A stretch of 6,979 nt of DNA from Caldifarciminota bacterium. GTDB taxonomy: Bacteria > WOR-3 > Hydrothermia > WGAB01. The notes under the pieces are model-generated. The model was given only the letters and a program-made list of their open reading frames with translations. It did no database searches and was not told the origin of the DNA. A program made the position numbers and the translations under genes. Location of the stretch: assembly GCA_015489295.1 (NCBI GenBank), contig WGAB01000106.1, forward strand, positions 1 through 6,979. Reading direction: 5' to 3'. Below are positions 1 to 6,720 of this stretch, one piece after another (position 1 is the first letter of the stretch; each line of letters begins with the position of its first letter).

Positions 1-339
1 CTGCAGGTGCACGAGGTGTACCAGAGGGCAACCCGGTACCATCCGCGCATCGGCATGGCCACGGTGTACCGCACCCTGGAAATCCTGGAAAACCTCGGCT
101 TCGTGCAGAAGGTGCATGCCGGCGAGTGCCATCGCTACTACCCCACGCCGCCGGGCCATGTGCACCCGCTGGTGTGCCTCCGCTGCTTCCGCGTGCAGAA
201 CTTCGCCGGCGACAACTCCCTGGGCTCCCTCAAGGCCCACCTGGAGTCCCAAACCGGGTTCCATATCCAGGGCCATCTTTTGCAGTTCTTCGGCTATTGC
301 GAAACCTGCTGGCAGGAGATGCAGGGAGGTGCGGAATGA
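1..339 (+). CDS. Fur-family metal-responsive repressor, 5' end missing (probably Zur)
   Basis: The frame is open from base 1 to the TGA at 337-339, giving the last 112 residues. About 25-30 N-terminal residues of a normal ~140-residue Fur protein lie outside the window. Visible residues 12-38 are the end of the winged helix with its recognition helix (TVYRTLEILENLGFV). The dimerisation domain follows: GHVHPLVCLRC at 52-62 and GYCETC at 98-103 supply the two CxxC pairs (C59/C62, C100/C103) of the structural zinc site. H53, H55, H80, H88 and H92 are candidate sensory ligands. Fur, Zur, PerR and Mur share this fold. I favour Zur only because the gene heads a zinc-type transporter operon, whose start codon it overlaps by 4 bases. 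It would bind DNA as a metal-loaded dimer and repress the operon. The operator is not in the window. Confidence 0.93.
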   Translation: MQVHEVYQRATRYHPRIGMATVYRTLEILENLGFVQKVHAGECHRYYPTPPGHVHPLVCLRCFRVQNFAGDNSLGSLKAHLESQTGFHIQGHLLQFFGYCETCWQEMQGGAE

Positions 340-1259
340 AACGGGGCATGTTGCTGGTGCTGGTGCTCGCTCTGGGCATCGTGGGCGGTTGCCGGCGCCC
401 GGCCCGGAGCCAGACGGCCGGAAAACCGCAGGTGGTGGTCAGCATCCTGCCCCTGAAGAGCCTGGCGGAACGGGTGGGCGACGGCCGGGTGTCGGTGTCG
501 GTACTGGTGCCCCCGGGCGTGAGTCCCCACACCTTTGAACCCCGTCCCCAGGATGTGGAAATGTTGCAGCACGCCCGGCTTGTGGTGTTTGTGGGCCTGG
601 GGCTGGAACACCCCTGGGGGGAGCGGCTCCTGAAGAGCGCCGGGGTGCCGCCCGAGGCCGTGGTGTACCTTGCCCGGGGAATCACGCCCACACCGGATTC
701 CAATCCCCATGTGTGGCTTTCTCCCCGCAACGGCCGCAGGATGGTGCAGAACCTGGCCGAGGCCCTGGCCCGCACGGATCCGTCGCACGCCGACCTCTAC
801 CGGACCCGGGCCCGGGCGGTGATCCGGGCCCTGGACTCCCTGGACGCCGTGTACCGCGAGCGGTTCAGCCGGCTGCAGCAGCGGGCCTTCGTGGCCACCC
901 ACGCCGCCTGGGTGTACCTGGCCCGCGATTACGGCCTGGACCAGGCGGCGGTGTTGCAGCACAAGCCCGGCGAGGAGCCCTCGGCCCGGCAGGTGGCCGA
1001 GATTCTGCGGGTGATGCGGCAGCGTGGGATCCGGGTGATCGTGGTGGAACCCCAGTTGCCGGAAAAGGCCGCCCGGGTGCTGGCCCGCGAAACCGGTGCC
1101 CGCATCGTGCGCCTGGACCCCCTGGGGGTCGCCACCGGCCACACCGAGTACCTGGACCTCTTGGCCTACAACCTGGAAACCCTGTGGAAGGCCCTGGCCG
1201 GCGAGGGCTCTCCCGAACCTGCGGACACCACGGCCGGAAAAGAGGCAGACCATGGCTGA
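336..1259 (+). CDS. znuA: Zinc-type ABC transporter substrate-binding lipoprotein
   Basis: This 307-residue cluster A-I (ZnuA/TroA) binding protein captures a divalent metal outside the cytoplasmic membrane and delivers it to the ZnuB-like permease. The start at 336 lies in ATGA overlapping the regulator's stop, 5 bases after GGAGGT (325-330). Residues 1-19 are a lipoprotein signal: basic MKR, a hydrophobic stretch and VGGC, so Cys19 would be lipidated. The body starts at QVVVSILPLKSLAE. Likely ligands are His65 (SPHTFEP), His125 (NPHVWLSP), His189 (ATHAAWVYLARDYG) and Asp261 (RLDPLG). In known structures manganese binders such as PsaA have Glu at the third position, so His189 points to zinc. 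The protein lacks the His/Asp-rich loop found in many ZnuA proteins between the first two ligands. The tail after about residue 290 is low-complexity and probably disordered. Manganese or another metal cannot be excluded. Confidence 0.93.
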   Translation: MKRGMLLVLVLALGIVGGCRRPARSQTAGKPQVVVSILPLKSLAERVGDGRVSVSVLVPPGVSPHTFEPRPQDVEMLQHARLVVFVGLGLEHPWGERLLKSAGVPPEAVVYLARGITPTPDSNPHVWLSPRNGRRMVQNLAEALARTDPSHADLYRTRARAVIRALDSLDAVYRERFSRLQQRAFVATHAAWVYLARDYGLDQAAVLQHKPGEEPSARQVAEILRVMRQRGIRVIVVEPQLPEKAARVLARETGARIVRLDPLGVATGHTEYLDLLAYNLETLWKALAGEGSPEPADTTAGKEADHG

Positions 1260-2082
1260 AGTCATTGTGGAGTTCCGGGGCGTGGGGTACCGGGTGGAGG
1301 GACAGGAGATCCTCCGCAACATCACCTTTTCGGTGAAGCGGGGCGAGTACCTGGCCCTGCTGGGCCCCAACGGGGCCGGCAAAACCACTCTGCTGCGCAT
1401 TCTGCTGGGCCTGATCCGGCCCACCGAGGGCGAGGTGCGGGTGTTCGGCAAGCCGCCCTGGCACCTGAGCCGGGCCGAGCGCAGCCGCATCGGCTATGTG
1501 CCCCAGCTGGCTGAGATTGACCTGGATTTTCCCATCCGCGTGTACGATGTGGTGATGATGGGCCGCTACGGCCGGCTCGGCTATCTGCGGCGCCCCGGGC
1601 CGGAGGACCACCGGGCCGTGGAACGGGCCCTGGCCCTGATGGGTATTCAGGATCTGGCACGCCGCCGGCTTCGGGCCCTGTCCGGCGGCCAGCGGCAACG
1701 CGTGTTCATCGCTCGGGCCCTGGCCTCGGAACCCGAACTCCTGGTGCTGGACGAACCCACCACCAGCCTGGATACCGCCATGGCCGAGGGCCTGTACGAA
1801 CTCCTGGACCAGCTCCAGCAGGAGTTGAACCTGACCATCATCCTGGTGTCCCACGATGTGGGCGTGGTGGCAGAACGGGTGGATACCGTGGCCTGCCTGG
1901 CCGGCGAGCTTGTCACCCACGGGCGGCCCCAGGAGGTGCTGGACCAGGCGACCCTGGAGTGCATGTACGGCCGGGAGGCCCTGGTGTTCGGCCACAGCCC
2001 CGTGCCCCACATGCTGGTTCCCCCGCATTCCCACGAGAAAAAGCAACACCGCCCGAAAACGGAGGAATCTTCGGATGCTTGA
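1252..2082 (+). CDS. znuC: Zinc-type ABC transporter ATP-binding protein
   Basis: This 276-residue ATPase would power metal import on the cytoplasmic face of the ZnuB-like permease. All nucleotide-binding motifs are intact: Walker A GPNGAGKTT at 38-46, Q-loop Gln85 in GYVPQ, signature LSGGQRQR at 143-150, Walker B LLVLDEPT at 163-170 with catalytic Glu168, D-loop SLD at 172-174 and H-loop His201 in VSHD. The start at 1252 is chosen because AGAGG (1241-1245) lies 6 bases upstream and the N-terminus then matches the family; an in-frame ATG at 1096 lies inside znuA and is rejected. The gene overlaps znuA by 8 bases (ATGGCTGA) and znuB by 8 bases (ATGCTTGA). The C-terminal tail after about 245 carries five histidines (248, 253, 259, 261, 266) and may bind metal, which is an inference. 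Family specificity for zinc rather than manganese rests on the operon context. Confidence 0.95.
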   Translation: MAEVIVEFRGVGYRVEGQEILRNITFSVKRGEYLALLGPNGAGKTTLLRILLGLIRPTEGEVRVFGKPPWHLSRAERSRIGYVPQLAEIDLDFPIRVYDVVMMGRYGRLGYLRRPGPEDHRAVERALALMGIQDLARRRLRALSGGQRQRVFIARALASEPELLVLDEPTTSLDTAMAEGLYELLDQLQQELNLTIILVSHDVGVVAERVDTVACLAGELVTHGRPQEVLDQATLECMYGREALVFGHSPVPHMLVPPHSHEKKQHRPKTEESSDA

Positions 2083-2878
2083 GGTGCTCCAGTACGGGTT
2101 TATGCAACGGGCCCTGGTGGCGGCCGTACTCATCGGCACGGTGACCGCCCTCATCGGCACCTATGTGGTGCTGCGGGGGCTGGCCTTTATCGGCGCGGGC
2201 ATCGCCCATTCCAGTTTCGGCGGTGTGGCCCTGGGCCTGCTCCTGGGCTGGAACCCGGTGGCCACGGCCGTGGGCTTTGCCCTGGCTGTGGGGGTGGCCA
2301 TCGCCGGGCTCACCGAAAAGGGCAAGCTCAAGGAGGACACGGCCATCGGCATCTTCTTCGCCAGCACCATGGCCTTCGGCGTACTGCTGCTGGGTTTCAT
2401 CCACGGGTACACCCTGGATCTGTTTTCCTACCTGTTTGGCAATGTGCTGGCCGTCACCGCCGAAGACCTCTGGGTGTCCGGCGGCATGGTGCTGGCCGTG
2501 CTGGGCACCCTGTTCCTGTTTTACAAGGAGTTCCTGGCCCTGACCTTTGACCCGGAATACACGCGGGTGCAGGGCTTCTGGGTGTCGGGCCTGAACCTGC
2601 TTTTCATCCTTTTGCTGGTGCTCACCGTGGTGCTTTCCCTGAAGGTGGTGGGCATCATTCTGGTGTCGGCGCTGCTGGTGATCCCGGCGGCCACGGCCCA
2701 GCAACTGGCCCAGGATTTTCGGCAAATGCAGGTGCTGGCCGTGCTGTTCGGCCTGGTGGCCAGCGTGGGCGGCATCTTCCTGTCGTACTGGCTCAACACC
2801 CCCTCCGGCGCCACCATTGTGTTGCTGGCCGCCGTGCTCTTTGCGGCGGTGTGGGGGGCGCGGAACCTGCTGTCCTGA
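2075..2878 (+). CDS. znuB: Zinc-type ABC transporter permease (ABC-3 family)
   Basis: This 267-residue integral membrane protein forms the translocation path of the metal importer, presumably as a homodimer with two ZnuC-like ATPases. The start at 2075 follows GGAGG (2061-2065) by 9 bases and overlaps the znuC stop by 8 bases. Hydrophobic segments lie at about 12-33, 36-58, 60-79, 89-110, 131-150, 169-189, 190-207, 217-238 and 246-262, matching the 8-9 helices of the ABC-3 family. Family hallmarks are GAGIAHSSFGGVALG (40-54), the polar loop TEKGKLKEDTAIG (80-92), and VVGIILVSALLVIPAATA (191-208), which resembles the conserved late helix pair. The operon ends here: there is no terminator in the 45 bases before dnaE, so read-through into dnaE is possible. 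Confidence 0.95.
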   Translation: MLEVLQYGFMQRALVAAVLIGTVTALIGTYVVLRGLAFIGAGIAHSSFGGVALGLLLGWNPVATAVGFALAVGVAIAGLTEKGKLKEDTAIGIFFASTMAFGVLLLGFIHGYTLDLFSYLFGNVLAVTAEDLWVSGGMVLAVLGTLFLFYKEFLALTFDPEYTRVQGFWVSGLNLLFILLLVLTVVLSLKVVGIILVSALLVIPAATAQQLAQDFRQMQVLAVLFGLVASVGGIFLSYWLNTPSGATIVLLAAVLFAAVWGARNLLS

Positions 2879-2911
2879 TCCCCGATACGCCAGGCGTTCC
2901 CGGCCCAGGGG

Positions 2912-2917
2912 TATAAT
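2912..2917 (+). promoter_or_regulatory. Candidate dnaE -10 element placing +1 at the start codon
   Basis: A perfect TATAAT ends 6 bases before the dnaE ATG (2924). With the usual 6-7 bases from -10 to +1, transcription would begin at or next to the A of ATG, giving a leaderless message. No TTGACA-like hexamer lies at the matching distance (2887-2894 is C+G-rich), and there is no TG extension. The only Shine-Dalgarno-like run, AGGGG at 2907-2911, is 12 bases from the ATG and would not be in such a transcript. Transcripts from the znu operon could still use it. Confidence 0.6.
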
Positions 2918-2923
2918 TTCGCC

Positions 2924-5900
2924 ATGCCTGAATTTGTCCACCTGCATGTGCACTCCGAGTACAGTCTGCTGGACGGCGTTTCCCGGATTCCCGATCTGGT
3001 TCGTCGGGTTGCCGAATTGGGCATGAAGGCCGTGGCCCTCACCGACCACGGCAACCTGTTTGGTGCCGTGGAATTCTACAAGGCGGCCACCGCCCACGGA
3101 ATCAAGCCCATCCTGGGCATGGAAGCCTATCTTGTGGGCGGAAAAATGGACGAGAAGCCCAGGGACGGCAAAGCCGGCCGCTATTACCACCTCACGCTGC
3201 TGGTGCAGAACGAAGAGGGCCTGCGCAACCTCATGTACCTGAGCAGCCAGGCCTATCTGCGGGGCTTTTACTACAAGCCGCGCATGGACCTGGACCTGCT
3301 GCGCGCCCACGCCGGGGGCCTCATCGCCCTTTCGGGCTGCCTCAAGGGGCCGCTGGCCCAGAAACTTCTGGAAGGCAACCGCGACGAGGCCGAACGCTGG
3401 GCCCATGAACTCCTGGAAATCTTCGGCCGCGAGAACTTCTATGTGGAACTCATGGACCTGGGGGCCGAGGACCAGGAGAAGGTGAACCCCGGCCTCGTGG
3501 ATCTGGCCCGGAAACTGAACCTCAAACTCGTGGCCACCAACGATGTGCACTACCTGGATCCCGAGGATCGGGAGGTGCAGGACGCGCTGCTGGCCATCCA
3601 GACCGGCCGGAAACTCAACGAGGAACGGGCGCTGAACCTGGCGCACCTGGACCTCTATCTGCGGTCGCCCGAGGAGATGGCCGAGCGGTTTAAGGACTAC
3701 CCCGAGGCCCTCCGCAACACTGTGGAAATCGCCGAACGGGTGGAACTCCAGCTCACCCTGGACAAAACCCGGGTGAAGTTCCCCCATTTCCCCCTGCCCG
3801 AGGGGTTTGAAAACGCCGATGCCTACCTGGCCCACCTGGCCCGGGAGGGCCTGGAGCGACGGGTGGGCCGGCCCGTGCCCCCTGAGTATCAGCGCCGCCT
3901 GGACCACGAACTCTCGGTGATCCGGAACATGGGGTTCTCCAGCTACTTCCTGATCATCTGGGACATCGTGCGCCAGGCCCGGGAAATGGGGATCCCGGTG
4001 GGGCCCGGCCGCGGCTCGGCCGTGGGGTCGCTCGTACTCTACAGCATCGGGGTCACCCAGCTGGACCCCCTCAAGTACGGGCTCCTGTTTGAGCGGTTTC
4101 TGAACCCGGAGCGGGTGTCGCCGCCGGATGTGGACATTGATGTGGCCGACCTCAGCCGCGACCAGGTGATTGACTATGTGCGCAAAAAGTACGGCGAGAA
4201 CAATGTGGCCCAGATCATCACCTTCGGCCGGATGTTGCCCCGCTCAGCCATCCGCGATGTGGGTCGGGTGCTGGGCATGCCCTATGCCGAGGTGGACCGC
4301 ATCGCCAAACTGGTGCCTGCGGAGGCCAAAACCCTGGCCGAGGCCCTGGAACGCGAGCCCCAGCTGCAGCGGGTGCTGAACGACCCAAAGTATGCCAAAC
4401 TCCGCGACCTGGCCATGCGCCTGGAGGGCCATGTACGCAATGTGTCCACCCACGCCGCCGGTGTGGTGATCACCCCGGGCGAGATTTGGCACCATGTGCC
4501 CCTCTACAAGAATCCCGACGGCACCGTGTCCACCCAGTTTGATATGAAGTCGCTGGAAGACCTGGGGCTTTTGAAGGTGGACCTCCTGGGGCTGCGCACT
4601 CGTACCATTCTCCAGTGGGCCGAGGAGATGGTTCGTCGCCGCAATCCCGAGTTCTCGCTGGATCAGGTACCCCTGGACGACCCCAAAACCTATGAACTTT
4701 TGAGCCGGGGCAACACCTGGGGCGTGTTCCAGCTGGAAGGCCGGGGCATGACCGACTTGGTGCGTTCGGTGCAGCCCTCCAACATTGAGGAACTGATCGC
4801 CATCCTGGCGCTGTACCGCCCGGGCCCGCTGAAGTCGGGCATGGTCACCCGCTATGTGCGGCGGAAACACGGCCGCGAGAAGGTGGAGTACCTGCTGAAG
4901 GAACTGGAGCCCATCCTGAAGGAGACCTACGGTATCATCGTGTATCAGGAGCAGGTGATGCAGATCGCCGAAAAGGTGGCCGGCTTCAGCCTGGGCCAGG
5001 CCGACATCCTGCGCCGCGCCATGGGCAAAAAGAAGATGGAGGTCATGCGCGAGCAGATTGAGCGGTTCGTGGAGGGCGCGGTGCAACGAGGGGTGGACCG
5101 AAAAACGGCCCAGCAACTCATTGATTACATCATTCCCTTCGCCGAGTACGGTTTCAACAAAAGCCACGCCGCCGGCTATGCGGTGATCTCCTACTGGACC
5201 GCCTACCTGAAGGCCCATTACCTGCCTGAGTTCGCCACGGCCAACCTGTCGGCCGAGATGCACGCCAACGACAGCCAGAAGAAGATTGACCGGCTGATCC
5301 GGGCGCTGCGGCGGGAGGGGCTCCGGGTGTTGCCGCCGGACATCAACGAGAGCGAGTACCGGTTCCGGTTGCTGGAAACCGGCGACATCCTGTTCGGCCT
5401 GGGTGCCATCAAGGGCGTGGGCCGGAGTGCGGTGGACGAGATCTTGAAGGTGCGGCAACTGCGGCCCTTTGAGTCCTTTGAGGACTTCCTGCAGCGGGCG
5501 CCGCGGCGCGCCGCCAACAAGAAGGTGGTGGAACAGTTGATCAAGGCCGGGGCCTTTGACAAACTGGAGCCCAACCGGGCCTATCTGCTGAAAAAACTGG
5601 AGGATCGGGGCGGCCGGGGCACGCAGGTGGCCGCGATGCCCGGCCTCTTCGGCGGCTCTGCCGCCCAAAGGGTTGAAGACAAGCCGACCTTCGGCCTCCA
5701 GGACCGCCTGAGGATGGAAAAGGAGGCCCTGGGTTTTTACCTCACCGGGCACCCGCTGGATCCCTATAGGCCGTTGCTCCAGGCCCTGGACCTCCAGACC
5801 TCCGGAGACCTGGAGGAAACCGAACTGGAGCAGGTGCTGATGGCCGGCATCCTGGTGAAGGTGCAGCAGAAGACCTCGCGCCAGAAACGGCCCTACACAG

Positions 5901-6340
5901 TGCTGGTGTTTGAGGACCTGGAGGGGGAGTTTGAGGCCGTGGATTTCAACAACGGCAACCGGGGAGCGCCGCCCCGCGAGGGGCTGGTCTATCTACTCCA
6001 GGGCCGGCTTTCCGGCGACCAGGACACCAAGGGAGCCCGGATCCGGGTCCAGCACCTGGAACCCCTGGAGGCCGCACTTTCCCGCCTGGCCGTAGGCCTG
6101 CGGCTGGAGGTGGACCTGGACCAGGTGGAATCCCTGATTCCGCCGCTTCTGGATCTCGTGCAGCAGCATCGGGGCTCGGTGCCGCTGTACTTTTCCATTC
6201 CCGGCATGGGCACCTACCGCTCGGGCAACGCCCGCCTGATGCCTACGCCGAAGGTTCTTCAGGCGTTGCAGAAACTGGTGGGGGAGAACCGGGTGCGGGT
6301 GCTCCTGGACCTCAAGAGGCTGACGGCTTCCGGAGTGTGA
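2924..6340 (+). CDS. dnaE: DNA polymerase III alpha subunit
   Basis: This 1138-residue protein is the replicative polymerase, close to the usual ~1160 of the DnaE class. The N-terminal PHP domain (about 4-280) has HLHVHSEYSLLDG at 6-18, DHGNLFG at 41-47, GMEAYL at 65-70, His89, SGCLKG at 137-142 and NDVHY at 206-210. The polymerase core follows: GPGRGSAVGSL (360-370), acidic cluster D402/D404/D406 in PPDVDIDV, and D553 in KVDLLGL. These correspond to the catalytic aspartates of E. coli DnaE. PFAEYGFNKSHAAGYA lies at 738-753. A helix-hairpin-helix motif (ILFGLGAIKGVGRS, 822-835) binds DNA, MPGLF (905-909) sits where the beta-clamp motif is expected, and an OB fold occupies about 971-1045. The rest would contact the clamp loader. 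Upstream lies the znu operon and downstream a tRNA, with no other replisome gene. The start matches the family N-terminus exactly. Confidence 0.98.
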   Translation: MPEFVHLHVHSEYSLLDGVSRIPDLVRRVAELGMKAVALTDHGNLFGAVEFYKAATAHGIKPILGMEAYLVGGKMDEKPRDGKAGRYYHLTLLVQNEEGLRNLMYLSSQAYLRGFYYKPRMDLDLLRAHAGGLIALSGCLKGPLAQKLLEGNRDEAERWAHELLEIFGRENFYVELMDLGAEDQEKVNPGLVDLARKLNLKLVATNDVHYLDPEDREVQDALLAIQTGRKLNEERALNLAHLDLYLRSPEEMAERFKDYPEALRNTVEIAERVELQLTLDKTRVKFPHFPLPEGFENADAYLAHLAREGLERRVGRPVPPEYQRRLDHELSVIRNMGFSSYFLIIWDIVRQAREMGIPVGPGRGSAVGSLVLYSIGVTQLDPLKYGLLFERFLNPERVSPPDVDIDVADLSRDQVIDYVRKKYGENNVAQIITFGRMLPRSAIRDVGRVLGMPYAEVDRIAKLVPAEAKTLAEALEREPQLQRVLNDPKYAKLRDLAMRLEGHVRNVSTHAAGVVITPGEIWHHVPLYKNPDGTVSTQFDMKSLEDLGLLKVDLLGLRTRTILQWAEEMVRRRNPEFSLDQVPLDDPKTYELLSRGNTWGVFQLEGRGMTDLVRSVQPSNIEELIAILALYRPGPLKSGMVTRYVRRKHGREKVEYLLKELEPILKETYGIIVYQEQVMQIAEKVAGFSLGQADILRRAMGKKKMEVMREQIERFVEGAVQRGVDRKTAQQLIDYIIPFAEYGFNKSHAAGYAVISYWTAYLKAHYLPEFATANLSAEMHANDSQKKIDRLIRALRREGLRVLPPDINESEYRFRLLETGDILFGLGAIKGVGRSAVDEILKVRQLRPFESFEDFLQRAPRRAANKKVVEQLIKAGAFDKLEPNRAYLLKKLEDRGGRGTQVAAMPGLFGGSAAQRVEDKPTFGLQDRLRMEKEALGFYLTGHPLDPYRPLLQALDLQTSGDLEETELEQVLMAGILVKVQQKTSRQKRPYTVLVFEDLEGEFEAVDFNNGNRGAPPREGLVYLLQGRLSGDQDTKGARIRVQHLEPLEAALSRLAVGLRLEVDLDQVESLIPPLLDLVQQHRGSVPLYFSIPGMGTYRSGNARLMPTPKVLQALQKLVGENRVRVLLDLKRLTASGV
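5791..5816. repeat. Imperfect 26-base palindrome inside dnaE
   Basis: The 26 bases are identical to their reverse complement at 22 positions. The outer arms are CCTCCAG and CTGGAGG and the centre is CTCCGGAG. It codes for part of the linker between the clamp-motif region and the OB fold (residues about 956-965). It may be chance in a G+C-rich gene or an RNA hairpin in the message. Confidence 0.4.
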
Positions 6341-6347
6341 GGTTCAA

Positions 6348-6368
6348 GGCGGCGGGCCGTCTGGTTTT
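6348..6368 (+). terminator. Weak candidate dnaE terminator
   Basis: Eight bases after the dnaE stop, GGCGG (6348-6352) pairs with CCGTC (6357-6361), with one G-T pair and a CGGG loop. TGGTTTT follows. The stem is only 5 bp and the T run is short, so termination would be partial at best. The rest of the 135-base spacer up to the tRNA contains small inverted repeats and a candidate tRNA promoter, and no gene that I can see. Confidence 0.3.
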
Positions 6369-6426
6369 CCCATTGGGGCGCGGCGACTCTATGCAGCATC
6401 AAGCGATGCATGCGGCGGGAGCGTTC

Positions 6427-6438
6427 TGCGTGGACGCA
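6427..6438. repeat. Inverted repeat over the tRNA -35 region
   Basis: TGCGT (6427-6431) and ACGCA (6434-6438) are perfect inverted repeats separated by GG. They overlap the candidate -35 element of the tRNA promoter, a position suited to an operator. A 5-bp repeat can arise by chance. Confidence 0.3.
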
Positions 6439-6459
6439 CGGCGCCGGCCGGTGTAAACT
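6431..6459 (+). promoter_or_regulatory. Candidate promoter for tRNA-Ala
   Basis: TGGACG (6431-6436, 4/6 match to TTGACA) is followed after 17 bases by TAAACT (6454-6459, 4/6 match to TATAAT). Transcription would start near 6466, leaving a 5' leader of about 10 bases before the mature tRNA at 6476, a normal arrangement for RNase P processing. Confidence 0.5.
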
Positions 6460-6475
6460 TTCAGCCCTGCGCTGT

Positions 6476-6550
6476 GGGGATGTAGCTCAGTGGGAGAGCA
6501 CCTGGTTTGCAACCAGGGGGTCGGGGGTTCGAATCCCCCCATCTCCACCA
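6476..6550 (+). tRNA. tRNA-Ala (anticodon TGC)
   Basis: The full cloverleaf can be drawn. The acceptor stem is GGGGATG with CATCTCC, the D stem GCTC/GAGC has a 7-base loop, and the anticodon stem CCTGG/CCAGG encloses TTTGCAA with TGC at 6508-6510. There is a 5-base variable region, and the T stem GGGGG/CCCCC has loop TTCGAAT. The acceptor contains G3-T70, the G:U pair that is the main identity element for alanyl-tRNA synthetase. Discriminator A (6547) and an encoded CCA (6548-6550) follow. It reads GCN alanine codons. The T-loop holds the only TCGA in the window. Confidence 0.97.
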
Positions 6551-6604
6551 TCCTTTCCCGGCTTTTCCCTGTGAGACGAGCGGTGGCGGGCGGCCCCGGA
6601 GGGG

Positions 6605-6633
6605 TTGCGATGAGCCCCCTGGGCGCATAAGAT
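6605..6633 (+). promoter_or_regulatory. Candidate promoter for the 44-residue gene
   Basis: TTGCGA (6605-6610, 4/6 to TTGACA) and TAAGAT (6628-6633, 4/6 to TATAAT) are exactly 17 bases apart. Transcription would start near 6640 and give a leader of about 86 bases before the ATG at 6726. The remainder of the stretch 6551-6725 holds a terminator-like hairpin and a strong ribosome binding site, and no other gene. Confidence 0.45.
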
Positions 6634-6665
6634 TACCCGCCTGCACAGCAAAGAAGACCAGCGAT

Positions 6666-6699
6666 TCCCCGGGTTTCTTTCGGGAGGCTCGGGGATTTT
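6666..6699 (+). terminator. Hairpin with TTCG loop and T run (terminator or attenuator)
   Basis: Bases 6666-6678 pair with 6683-6695 around a TTCG tetraloop (6679-6682). The lower stem TCCCCG/CGGGGA is strong and the upper part has several G-T pairs. TTTTGTGT follows directly. This is the shape of an intrinsic terminator. It could end the tRNA transcript. If the promoter at 6605-6633 is real, the hairpin lies in the leader of the small gene and could act as an attenuator. Confidence 0.55.
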
Positions 6700-6711
6700 G
6701 TGTCTCAAAGC

Positions 6712-6720
6712 AAGGAGGTG
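6712..6720 (+). promoter_or_regulatory. Exceptionally strong ribosome binding site
   Basis: AAGGAGGTG is a 9-base complement to the usual bacterial 16S rRNA 3' end. GGAGG ends 7 bases before the ATG at 6726. It fixes the start of the small gene and is the strongest such site in the window. Confidence 0.85.

Noticed and set aside
294..1490. Minus-strand open frame of 398 codons opposite znuA/znuC
   Set aside because: Shadow of two good overlapping genes, with no start signal and biased composition.
2879..2923. Zur/Fur operator or terminator between znuB and dnaE
   Set aside because: No A+T-rich palindrome and no hairpin with a T run is present in these 45 bases.
1913..3907. Long minus-strand open frame of 664 codons opposite znuB and dnaE
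   Set aside because: It lies antisense to two clearly recognised genes, its His/Gln/Gly-rich composition is an artefact of G+C-rich third positions, and it matches no family I know.
4244..5752. Minus-strand open frame of 502 codons opposite dnaE
   Set aside because: Same antisense shadow effect within a strongly conserved dnaE segment.
6396..6409. GCATC-AAGC-GATGC hairpin between dnaE and the tRNA
   Set aside because: A 5-bp stem without a T run or other context; likely chance, though it might belong to tRNA promoter control.
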